Shown here one piece after another: positions 34,452 through 41,706 of a stretch of 64,000 nt of DNA. A program made the position numbers and the translations under genes. The stretch is from Arthrobacter sp. ISL-65 (GTDB lineage: Bacteria > Actinomycetota > Actinomycetes > Actinomycetales > Micrococcaceae), in the NCBI RefSeq assembly GCF_018613795.1, contig NZ_JAGGPN010000049.1, forward strand, positions 1-64,000. The letters are read 5' to 3'. The notes beneath the pieces are model-generated. The model made no database searches. It saw only the letters and a list, made by a program, of their open reading frames with translations, and was not told the origin of the DNA. Positions within the stretch are counted from its first letter, which is position 1; every line of letters begins with the position of its first letter.

Positions 34452-35615
34452 CTACTTGTAGACGCGCACCCAGTCGACCTGCATCTGGGAAGGCGTGGTG
34501 CTGGAACCGTCAGGGAACCAGTCGAGCTGCAGCGTCTGGTGCACGCTGCCGGAGGGCTGGTGGGCCGGGGTGGTGTCGGTGAAGGTCTTGACACCGTCGA
34601 TGTAGCCTGTGATGCCAGCCGCAGTCCACTCCACGGCGTAGTTGTGCCATTGGGTGGTATCCACTGCCTTGGCAGAGTAGGTCTGCTTAGTGCCGCTGCA
34701 TGCATAGTGCAGGAAGAACTTCACCAGGGTCGTATCGGAGGTGCTCTCGGCGTAATCAACCTCGTCACAGGTCGACGACTTGCTGACCGGATTGAGAATG
34801 AGGACGGGGTGGTATTCGGAATCCCGCCGGTTCGTCTTCATGCGGGTCTCCCAGCGGCCGTACTTCTGGTTGGCAAACTTTGCCGACATGCCGCCGGTGG
34901 TACCGGCCGAATCTCCGCTGACAGTTGCCGCGCCGTTGGCCACCGACCAAGCCTTGGGGCTGCGGATACCGTTGCCTGCATGGCCGGAGCTGTTGTACAC
35001 GCTCCACTTGGTGCGGTCCGGGGTGCCCGCGTAATTGAATTCGTCGCCGGCGACGACGGGACCCCAGCCGAGGGTGCTGGCGGCCTGCGTGCCGCTTCCT
35101 GGAGTGGTGGCTGCCGGAGTGACAGCGGCCGGAGCAGGCTGGGCGGGAGCCGGCGCCTTCGGCGCAGCGGCTATGACGGGCGCGGTTGTGCCGGCAGAAG
35201 CGACGGCAGGAGCGGCGACGGCGGGTGCCGCCTTTGCGGGAGCGGCAGCAGCAACGGCTGCCGGCGCAGCAACGGCTGCCGGCGCAGCGGCGGTTGCCGC
35301 CTTGGCCGCTGCCGTCTTGGCTGCCGCTGCCTTTGCGACGGCGGCCTTGGCCGCTGCTGCCCTGGCCGCAGCAGCCTTAGTGGCCGCGGTCTTCGCCGCA
35401 GCAGCCTTCGCAGCGGCAGCCTTGGCAGCCTGAGCCGACACGGCCTTGACGGAAGCTGTCTTGGCGGAAGCCGACTCGGAGGCCTGGCTCGTCGAAGCCG
35501 TTCCAGCGGCGGTGGCAGCCTGACCGGCAGCCTGTTCCGCGGAGGGAGCGAGGCCGCATCCGGTCAGCGAAAGTGCGCCGATGCTAATGGCAATGGCTAT
35601 GTTCTTCTTAAACAA
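34452..35615 (-). CDS. GH16 family glycoside hydrolase lipoprotein
   Basis: The 387-residue product starts at TTG with GGAGGGG seven bases upstream; this start gives an ideal lipoprotein signal (KKNIAIAISIGALSLTGC). A long Ala/Lys-rich spacer (about 35-150) follows, then a GH16 domain with DEFNYAG, GMSAKFANQKYGRWETRMKT, catalytic motif DEVDYAES (E-x-D-x-x-E), W-x-x-YAVEWTAAGI and QVDWVRVYK. GH16 enzymes cleave beta-glucans or galactans. The Ala/Lys spacer may cross the cell wall (inference). Confidence 0.9.
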   Translation of the reverse strand: MFKKNIAIAISIGALSLTGCGLAPSAEQAAGQAATAAGTASTSQASESASAKTASVKAVSAQAAKAAAAKAAAAKTAATKAAAARAAAAKAAVAKAAAAKTAAAKAATAAAPAAVAAPAAVAAAAPAKAAPAVAAPAVASAGTTAPVIAAAPKAPAPAQPAPAAVTPAATTPGSGTQAASTLGWGPVVAGDEFNYAGTPDRTKWSVYNSSGHAGNGIRSPKAWSVANGAATVSGDSAGTTGGMSAKFANQKYGRWETRMKTNRRDSEYHPVLILNPVSKSSTCDEVDYAESTSDTTLVKFFLHYACSGTKQTYSAKAVDTTQWHNYAVEWTAAGITGYIDGVKTFTDTTPAHQPSGSVHQTLQLDWFPDGSSTTPSQMQVDWVRVYK

Positions 35616-36004
35616 AAAGACCCCTCCGGGCAAACGGCTGCCGCGCAGAAGGCAGCCACAATCTAGGTGGTGAAAGAAAAGCACGAAGCGATTCTGGGCC
35701 CCGGTCGTCGGGGCCGGAGCAGCCGAGTTGCCGCTCTGCGCTTCCGGAGCCCAGCGGGGGCCTCCGGGGCCCCAATGGGGCCGTCCCTTGCGGAACAGGC
35801 GTCAACGTTACTTGATCGTTACCTAGGCCCGCAAAGCGCGGGGGAAGGCCGCAGGCGGCAATGCGACCGTTTCCCCGAACTGACCTGCGGGAACACTTTT
35901 ATGACGGGGGCCGGAAACACTGCGTCACCCCGTCGTCGCTAATGAGGACCGGGGCCAGGAGACGGGAGTTGGACTGCCCGGCGCCCGGCGGAAAGAATGA
36001 GCGG
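35616..36004. other. Intergenic stretch between divergent genes
   Basis: A 389-base gap between the GH16 gene (minus) and the AlkD-like gene (plus) that must hold both promoters. Open frames extend into it but lack coding character. No clear operator was recognised. Confidence 0.5.
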
Positions 36005-36661
36005 GTGAGTGCTGCCGGCGAGTTCGTGGATGACACCCTACAGCGCGAGGCTTCGTGGTACCGGGCCGAGGAAATGCGCCACCGGTTCGGCAGCGGGATG
36101 CAGTACTACGGCGCGTCGGTGGGCGCGGTGCGCGGAACGGTCCGTGATGCCCTTCGCCGCCATTCCGGACTGACCCACGATGAGATCACCGCCCTGAGTT
36201 CCGAACTGTGGGAGGTGCCTGTTTACGAGAGGCGCCTGGCCGCCGTCGTCCTCCTGCAGTCCAAGCTGGAGCTGCTGACCAACTCCGACCTGACGCGCAT
36301 GGAGGGCTTCGTGCGGGACGCGCGCATGCCGACGCTCGTGGACCCTCTCGCCGTCGACGTCGTTGGTCCGCTGGTGGAGAGGCTCGGGGGCCAGTCGCGC
36401 GTGCGTGCGGACGCGGTGCTGGACAGGTGGGCGGGGGACCCGGACGTCTGGCTCCGCCGCGCGTCGCTGATGGCGCCCCTGCGGGCACTTCGATCGGGTG
36501 ACGGTGACTGGGACGGCTTCGTCCGCCGCGCCAGGATCGCCGCGGACGTACTACCGGCGATAACGACGGCGGACAGCAGCCCTGACCAGGAGGCCGTTGA
36601 CGCCGTGCTGGAGGCCGTAGCGGAGCGAAGGCCGGAGCTCCGGCTCTCCTTCCGCCGCTAG
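36005..36661 (+). CDS. AlkD-like DNA alkylation repeat protein
   Basis: The 218-residue all-helical protein has repeated units (YGASVGAVRGTVRDALRRHSGLTHDEI, LWEVPVYERRLAAVVLLQSKLELL, DAVLDRWAGDPDVWLRRASLMAPLRAL) with the family's E-x-R motif (VYERR). AlkD-type DNA glycosylases remove alkylated bases using HEAT-like repeats. GGAAAG precedes the GTG at 36005. The frame is open further upstream but does not look coding there. Confidence 0.85.
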   Translation: MSAAGEFVDDTLQREASWYRAEEMRHRFGSGMQYYGASVGAVRGTVRDALRRHSGLTHDEITALSSELWEVPVYERRLAAVVLLQSKLELLTNSDLTRMEGFVRDARMPTLVDPLAVDVVGPLVERLGGQSRVRADAVLDRWAGDPDVWLRRASLMAPLRALRSGDGDWDGFVRRARIAADVLPAITTADSSPDQEAVDAVLEAVAERRPELRLSFRR

Positions 36662-36688
36662 GACCCAGATCCTGCGGACGCGGGAATG

Positions 36689-38059
36689 CTAGACGGAAGC
36701 CGGTGCGGGCTGCAGTTCCTCTGCCGCCTCGTTGAAGACGGTATTTCCCGCCGCCTGGTTACCCGGCGTGCCTGGCGGGTGAACGGCAGGAGCCACGGCG
36801 ATGTGCTGGCGGAGCGGGTGGAACTGGCTGTGCCCCATGCTGCCGAATTCGTAGGCGCTCTCGGCGTGCTCGGAGCGGTCGACGCCGGCAACTTCGGCCT
36901 CATGGCTGACGCGGAAGCCGATGGTCTTGTGGATCGCGATACCGATGATTGCGGTCATCAGGCCGGAGAGCGCGAGCGTGATGAGTACGGCAACGGTCTG
37001 GGCGATGAGCTGCTGGACGCCGCCGCCGTAGAAGAGGCCGCCGCCTTCGCCGTTGACGGGGAGGGCGATGAAACCGAGGGCGAGGGTGCCGACCAGGCCG
37101 GAGCCCAGGTGCACGCCGACGACGTCCAGCGAATCGTCGAAGCCGTACTTGAACTTCAGTTCGACGAAGAGTGCTGACGCCACACCCGACACGAGGCCCA
37201 GGCCGATGGCGGCCACTGGGCTGATGTTGGCGCACGACGGCGTGATCGCCACGAGCCCGGCGACGGCGCCGGACGCTGCGCCCAGGGATGTGGGGTGGCC
37301 GTGGCGGACCTTCTCCGTGAGGAGCCAGCTCAGCATGGCGGCGCACGGCGTAACCAGGGTGTTGACCCAGATCAGTCCGGCCTGTTCTGCCGTGGTGGCG
37401 GCGCCGGCATTGAAGCCGAACCAGCCGAACCAGAGGAGGCCGGCGCCGAGCATGATGAACGGGACGTTGTGCGGGCGGTGCCCCGGGTCCTTTCCGAAAC
37501 CGTGGCGCTTGCCGACGATCAGGGCCAGTACGAGGGCGGCAACGCCGGAGCTGATTTCGACGACGGCGCCGCCGGCGAAGTCGATGACTTGGCCAAAGAT
37601 GGCCGTCACTGCTCCGCCCTGGCTCATGAGGCCGCCGCCCCAGATCATGAAGGCGAGCGGGCAGTACACGGCCGTGATCCAGAGCGGCACGAACAGAACC
37701 CAGGCGGTGAACTTGGCGCGGTCGGCGATCGCGCCACTGATGAGGGCCACGGTGAGGATCGCGAAGGTTCCGGCGAAGCCGACCTTGATGAGGTCGGGAG
37801 TGCCCATGAGGCCGCTCAGGCCGAAGCTGGCGAACGGGTTGCCGAACAGGCCCAGGACGCCTTCGCCGGTGCTCATGGAGTAGCCCCACAGCACCCAGAC
37901 GACGCCCACGATGCCGGCGGACACAAAGCTCATCATGATCATGTTGAGGGAGGCTTTGGCGCGGGTCATGCCGCCATAGAAGAGGCCCAGTGCCGGGGTC
38001 ATGAGCAGCACCAATGCCGCCGACACCATCATCCAAACGTTCGCCGCAGTGATTTCCAC
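36689..38059 (-). CDS. amt: Ammonium transporter
   Basis: The 456-residue product starts at GTG with GGGAAGGGAAAG upstream. It has about 11 helices and the AmtB signatures ALVLLMTPALGLFYGGMTR, FAGGAVVEISSGVAALVLALIVG, AGLLWFGWFGFNAG, ASGAVAGLVAITPSC and DVVGVHLGSGLVGTLALGF (conserved pore His). The cytoplasmic C-terminus is extended by about 60 residues after HKTIGFRVS. A GlnK gene, often downstream, is absent. A GlnR-like half-site lies at 38166-38181. Confidence 0.93.
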   Translation of the reverse strand: MEITAANVWMMVSAALVLLMTPALGLFYGGMTRAKASLNMIMMSFVSAGIVGVVWVLWGYSMSTGEGVLGLFGNPFASFGLSGLMGTPDLIKVGFAGTFAILTVALISGAIADRAKFTAWVLFVPLWITAVYCPLAFMIWGGGLMSQGGAVTAIFGQVIDFAGGAVVEISSGVAALVLALIVGKRHGFGKDPGHRPHNVPFIMLGAGLLWFGWFGFNAGAATTAEQAGLIWVNTLVTPCAAMLSWLLTEKVRHGHPTSLGAASGAVAGLVAITPSCANISPVAAIGLGLVSGVASALFVELKFKYGFDDSLDVVGVHLGSGLVGTLALGFIALPVNGEGGGLFYGGGVQQLIAQTVAVLITLALSGLMTAIIGIAIHKTIGFRVSHEAEVAGVDRSEHAESAYEFGSMGHSQFHPLRQHIAVAPAVHPPGTPGNQAAGNTVFNEAAEELQPAPASV

Positions 38060-38453
38060 GCGCTTTCCCTTCCCAGGAAACTCATCCTTTCCGCGGACCG
38101 TCGATGCCGGTGCCACGCCCCTCATTGATATTGGTGGACTTATGTTTCGGGTCTGGGCGTGGCAAGTTACGCAGGAGTTTCAAAAATCGCGTCTACGTAA
38201 AGCCCGCGTGACTGCCGTGTTTCGAATTTGTTAACGGCACCTGATGGCCGGGGTGCTTTTTTTGTTGACTCTGCAGTCATTTTGGCCGGAACCGCGGGTA
38301 GAACGCCGTGCGCCCCGGTGAGGTTTGCCGCTGTTATGCCGGGTTACAAGCACATGAATGAAACATATCCATGTCCGGGTCCGCTGCGGGGCGCCGGATG
38401 GTTTCCCTGCCGGAACTGTTGACCGGGTCTGAGCAGTGCCGCCACCATGGGAT
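38060..38453. other. Intergenic stretch between divergent genes
   Basis: A 394-base gap between amt (minus) and the acidic-protein gene (plus). It contains the GlnR-like site at 38166-38181 and an AT-rich segment near 38255-38275 (a T7 run), and presumably both promoters. No gene supported. Confidence 0.5.
38166..38181 (-). promoter_or_regulatory. GlnR-like half-site upstream of amt
   Basis: On the amt strand the sequence reads GAAAC-N6-GTAAC, which equals a b-site followed by an a-site of the actinobacterial GlnR consensus (GTnAC-N6-GaAAC repeats). Nitrogen control of amt is expected in this group. The second pair of half-sites is poor, and the site lies about 107 bases upstream of the start codon. 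Tentative. Confidence 0.3.
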
Positions 38454-38726
38454 ATGACTGAATCTGCAGCTACCGGCGATGACTACTTCACTGAGAATCC
38501 GCACGCGGATGTTGTGGCGGAAGCGGGTGATGCCGCGGCGGAAGCGGACAGCTCCGCTACCGTCGAAGACATCGCCGGGGACGTGCGGGACGAGATCCGG
38601 CTGGGTCATGTCGAGGACGAGGTGAGCCACGTGCTTGAGGAACGGCTGGACGAAGCCGGCATCAGCATGCGGCCTGAAGACGTGGACGACCTCGCCGAAG
38701 ATATCGAGCGGGACGTATCCAGCTAG
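38454..38726 (+). CDS. Small acidic hypothetical protein
   Basis: The 90-residue protein (MTESAATGDDYFTENPHADV, then DIAGDVRDEIRLGHVEDEVSHVLEERLDEAGI and DVDDLAEDIERDVSS) is strongly acidic with a helical second half. No family recognised. Eight bases separate its stop from the DUF1810 gene, so they are probably co-transcribed. Confidence 0.7.
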   Translation: MTESAATGDDYFTENPHADVVAEAGDAAAEADSSATVEDIAGDVRDEIRLGHVEDEVSHVLEERLDEAGISMRPEDVDDLAEDIERDVSS

Positions 38727-38734
38727 GAAACCCC

Positions 38735-39175
38735 ATGAACGACCCGCATAACCTGGAACGCTTCGTCGCCGCGCAAAATGACGGTGCCACCTACGCCCAG
38801 GCTCTGGAGGAGCTCCGCGCAGGCAGCAAGCGGAGCCACTGGATGTGGTTCGTCTTTCCGCAGATTGCCGGCCTGGGGCAAAGCGCCACCTCCAGACGGT
38901 ACGCGATCGCCTCCCTTGATGAAGCCCGGGCGTACCTGCAGCATCCCGTGTTGGGGCCGCGGCTGATCGAATGTGCCACCGCGGTGGATAACGTGGGCAA
39001 CCGCGGCGCGGCGGAGATTTTCGGCGGCATCGATGCCCGGAAGCTGCAGTCCTCCATGACGCTGTTCCTGCGTGCGGCGCCGGACGAACAGGTGTTCCGG
39101 CGCGTCTTGGAGCACTACTTCGGCGGGGAAGCCGACGCCGCCACCGACGGGTTGCTGGCAAGCCCAGGCACGTAA
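38735..39175 (+). CDS. DUF1810 family protein
   Basis: The 146-residue product has the family signature NLERFVAAQNDGATYAQALEELRAGSKRSHWMWFVFPQIAGLG, then SRRYAIASLDEARAYLQHPVLGPRL and DARKLQSSMTLFLRAAP. DUF1810 proteins are small cytoplasmic helical proteins of unknown function. Full length, clean frame. Confidence 0.9.
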   Translation: MNDPHNLERFVAAQNDGATYAQALEELRAGSKRSHWMWFVFPQIAGLGQSATSRRYAIASLDEARAYLQHPVLGPRLIECATAVDNVGNRGAAEIFGGIDARKLQSSMTLFLRAAPDEQVFRRVLEHYFGGEADAATDGLLASPGT

Positions 39176-39271
39176 GTGGTAGCTGCCCTTCACCGGGCCA
39201 GTTGGCGGACCTAGACTGGGAGCACGAGCCAGCCTGCAGCCAGCGGGCTGGGCAGACGGAAGGACAGTGGC

Positions 39272-39448
39272 ATGGGTCTGGACGACAAAATCGACAACGC
39301 AGCAGAAAAGCTTGGCGGCAAGGCCAAGGAAGGGGCGGGTAAGGCCGGCGACGACCCGGGCCTGGAGGCTGAGGGTAAAACTGACCAGTCCAAGGCCGAT
39401 CTGAAACAGGCCGGTGAAAAGGTCAAGGACGCCTTCAAGAAGGACTGA
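39272..39448 (+). CDS. CsbD-family stress protein
   Basis: The 58-residue protein has alternating charged residues and the CsbD motifs KIDNAAEKLGGKAKEGAGKA and DLKQAGEKVKDAFKK. CsbD proteins are small, abundant in stationary phase and general stress. It ends before tandem hairpins at 39472-39533. AGGACAG lies upstream of the ATG. Confidence 0.9.
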   Translation: MGLDDKIDNAAEKLGGKAKEGAGKAGDDPGLEAEGKTDQSKADLKQAGEKVKDAFKKD

Positions 39449-39471
39449 CCAAAAGGATCACCACGTCTGAC

Positions 39472-39533
39472 TCTCCGTCTATTGCGGAGATTCGAAGGGA
39501 GTCCCGCCCGGGCAACCGTGGCAGGGCTCCCTT
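39472..39533. terminator. Tandem hairpins between convergent genes
   Basis: A perfect 6-bp hairpin (39472-39477 with 39485-39490) is followed by an imperfect 12-bp hairpin starting AAGGGAG at 39495 and ending CTCCCTT at 39533. They lie between the CsbD gene and the convergent metallophosphatase gene and can end both transcripts. Confidence 0.6.
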
Positions 39534-39547
39534 TCCTGTGTAGCCGG

Positions 39548-40057
39548 TCAGGGGCTGGTGGTGACCTCCACCAGCTGGACGTCACCTAAACTGCCATTCA
39601 CGACGACGGCGGTCATGTACGTGCACACAGGTTGCCGGCGGCGGTCCGTGGGGGAGCCGGGGTTGAGGAGGCGCATCCCGCCGGGCGCCAGCGTGTCCCA
39701 GGGAATGTGCGAGTGGCCGAACACCAGGACGTCGGAATCCGGAAAAAGGGCCTCGCAGCGCTGCTCCCGGCCCTTGGCCTGACCGGTCTCGTGGATCATG
39801 CTGAAACGGACGCCGTCGAGCGTCACGCTGGCCGTCTCGGGCAGGCGCCGGCGAAGTTCGTCGCCGTCGTTGTTGCCGTAAACACCGATCAGCCGTCGGC
39901 TTCGTTGTTCGAACTCGTCGAGCAGGTCCGCGCTGACCCAGTCACCTGCGTGGAACACCACGTCAGCAGCCTCGACGGCGGCCCACACCTGCCCGGGCAG
40001 TGCCCGGGCGCGCTTGGGGACGTGGGTGTCGGCAACAAGGACCAGGCGCAGGCTCAT
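39548..40057 (-). CDS. YfcE/MJ0936-type metallophosphatase
   Basis: The 169-residue protein has the metallophosphoesterase motifs VADTHVP (D-x-H), FHAGDWV (GD), GVYGNNDG (GNxD), HETG and FGHSHIP (GHSH), in order. These residues bind two metal ions. The family acts as phosphodiesterases. The ATG of MSLRLVLV starts it, 32 bases from the divergent Nudix gene. Confidence 0.9.
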   Translation of the reverse strand: MSLRLVLVADTHVPKRARALPGQVWAAVEAADVVFHAGDWVSADLLDEFEQRSRRLIGVYGNNDGDELRRRLPETASVTLDGVRFSMIHETGQAKGREQRCEALFPDSDVLVFGHSHIPWDTLAPGGMRLLNPGSPTDRRRQPVCTYMTAVVVNGSLGDVQLVEVTTSP

Positions 40058-40089
40058 CGAAGCATCTTCCCATGGGGCAGACTGGGACG

Positions 40090-40608
40090 ATGGAGAAAAT
40101 CGTTCCGCCCTCACCCGGTGATCCCCGCCGTCCCCTTGGCCCCCGCGACCCGGGCGATGCCTGGGTGGAGGGCGACCGCGGACGGTTCTGGGGGCGCTTC
40201 GGATCGGCCGGCCTCCTGGTCCATGATGCGGAGAAGGGCGTCCTGCTGCAGCACCGCGCCACCTGGAGCGACCACGGCGGAACCTGGGGGCTACCGGGCG
40301 GCGCGCTGCACCAGGGCGAGGACGCCGTGACCGGCGCACTGCGTGAGGCCCATGAGGAGGCGGCTGTTCCCGAACAGAACGTCAAAGTGCTCTTCACGTC
40401 CGTGTTCGACGTCGGCTACTGGTCCTACACCACCGTGGCAGTGCGGGTGCTGGAGCCCTTCGAGCCGGCCATCAGCGATCCCGAAAGCATCGAACTGCTG
40501 TGGATTCCCGTCGAAGAGGTGGCCGGCATCAACCTCCATCCTGCCTTTGCCGCCTCCTGGCCGGACCTGCGCGGCAGGCTGCTGGACGGCTCGGGTGTTG
40601 AACACTGA
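40090..40608 (+). CDS. Nudix hydrolase
   Basis: The 172-residue protein has the Nudix box GALHQGEDAVTGALREAHEEAAV (G-x5-E-x7-REA-x-EE), preceded by WGLPGG and a VLLQHRA strand. It hydrolyses nucleoside diphosphates linked to another group; the substrate is unknown. Starts at MEKIVPP. The following DksA-like gene overlaps it by 14 bases if it uses the GTG at 40595. Confidence 0.9.
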   Translation: MEKIVPPSPGDPRRPLGPRDPGDAWVEGDRGRFWGRFGSAGLLVHDAEKGVLLQHRATWSDHGGTWGLPGGALHQGEDAVTGALREAHEEAAVPEQNVKVLFTSVFDVGYWSYTTVAVRVLEPFEPAISDPESIELLWIPVEEVAGINLHPAFAASWPDLRGRLLDGSGVEH

Positions 40609-40948
40609 GAAGTTCCGGCTGCTGCTGGAAGAGGAACGGGCGAGGAAGCTGGCCCTCCTGCCGGCGCTCAGCGCAGACATCGCCTCCGCGAATGCAGCCC
40701 GGCAGAACTCCAACGTCGACGACGAGCATGACCCCGAAGGCGCAACCATCGCCTTCGAACTCTCGCAGGCGTCAGCCCTCCTGGACCAAAGCCGGTCCGG
40801 ACTGGCGGAAGTGGACGCTGCCCTTGAGCGGATCGACGCGGGCACTTACGGAATATGCGCGGTGTGCGGAGAGCAGATCGCCGAAGGGCGGCTGGAGGCC
40901 CGCCCGTGGACCCCTTTCTGTATCCGCCACACAGGGGGCCGGGCCTAA
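40595..40948 (+). CDS. TraR/DksA-type zinc-finger protein
   Basis: The 117-residue protein has an N-terminal helical hairpin (KFRLLLEEERARKLALLPAL, GATIAFELSQASALLDQSRSGLAEVDAAL) and a C-terminal finger ERIDAGTYGICAVCGEQI, IAEGRLEARPWTPFCIRH. The usual fourth cysteine is His (C-x-x-H). Such proteins bind RNA polymerase or act as small zinc proteins. Start GTG 40595 or TTG 40598. Confidence 0.85.
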   Translation: MLNTEKFRLLLEEERARKLALLPALSADIASANAARQNSNVDDEHDPEGATIAFELSQASALLDQSRSGLAEVDAALERIDAGTYGICAVCGEQIAEGRLEARPWTPFCIRHTGGRA

Positions 40949-41030
40949 CCCCGTCCGGCAGCGGCCGATGCCCGGGGGCTGTTCCGCCGGAGGGAAGAGC
41001 ATCGTACTCTAGGGCTGGGAGGTGATTGCC

Positions 41031-41219
41031 ATGCAGGCAACCCAGGGAGACCGCATCATCATCCGGGGCAGGACAGTGGAGTCCTCGGATCGGCACGGTG
41101 AGATTCTGGAGGTCCGGGGCGCCAACGGAGCGCCGCCGTACCACGTCCGTTTTGACGATGGCCACGAGACCATCCTGTACCCAGGCGGCGACTTCACCGT
41201 CGAGCACCACACCACCTAG
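41031..41219 (+). CDS. DUF1918 protein
   Basis: The 62-residue protein (MQATQGDRIIIRGRTV, GEILEVRGANGAPPYHVRF, DDGHETILYPGGDF) is a typical DUF1918, a small beta-barrel-like domain found across actinobacteria. GGGAGG lies upstream of this ATG, which is preferred to the GTG at 41022. Nine bases precede the next start. Confidence 0.92.
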   Translation: MQATQGDRIIIRGRTVESSDRHGEILEVRGANGAPPYHVRFDDGHETILYPGGDFTVEHHTT

Positions 41220-41227
41220 CTGCCCGG

Positions 41228-41706
41228 ATGACCGCACCGCCACGGCCCGACCGGACCCTGATTTCAGTCCTTGCCATCATTGCCGGTCTCGTCGCCGTGG
41301 CGCTCGCTGTGGTCTTTTTCCGCGGCGCGCCGGAGCCGCTTGCCGAGAGTACGCCGGCGGGCGTGGTCCAGCGGTATGCGGCTGCCGTCCTCAGCAGTGA
41401 CGGCGCGGCGGCCGCGCGCTACTCCACTGACGGACGTTTCGGGACTTCGTATCCGGACGGGCCGTGCGTGCCGGCGGACCGTCCTGCGGCGGGCACGCTC
41501 GGGTCACGCTGGCCTCCACCGTGGAGCATGCCGACACAGCGGACGTGCACGTCATACTGACCACCTCCAACGGCAGCGGTCCCTTCGGGAACGCCGAATT
41601 CGAGACCGAGGCCGTGTTTGGCCTGGAACGGGTGAACGGCAAATGGCTCGTTGCCACCGCCCCGTGGCAGCTCACCATCTGTCCCGTTCCAGCGGCAAAA
41701 CCGTGA
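41228..41706 (+). pseudogene. Membrane-anchored hypothetical protein, frameshifted
   Basis: The ATG frame has an N-terminal helix (LISVLAIIAGLVAVALAVVFF) and AESTPAGVVQRYAAAVLS; a second frame continues RDFVSGRAVRAGGPSCGGHARVTLAS, TSNGSGPFGNAEFETEAVFGLERVNGKWLV and ICPVPAAKP. One missing base near 41438 joins them into about 159 residues: a membrane anchor with an NTF2/Mce-like accessory domain (inference). The stop overlaps the DUF5671 gene start (GTGA). Confidence 0.65.

Noticed and set aside
35035..35433. Alanine-rich plus-strand frame opposite the GH16 spacer
   Set aside because: Mirror of the GCC/GCA-rich spacer codons; no start context.
36900..38036. A 378-codon Arg/His-rich frame overlapping amt on the same strand
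   Set aside because: Out-of-frame shadow of the transporter; the amt frame has full family motifs.
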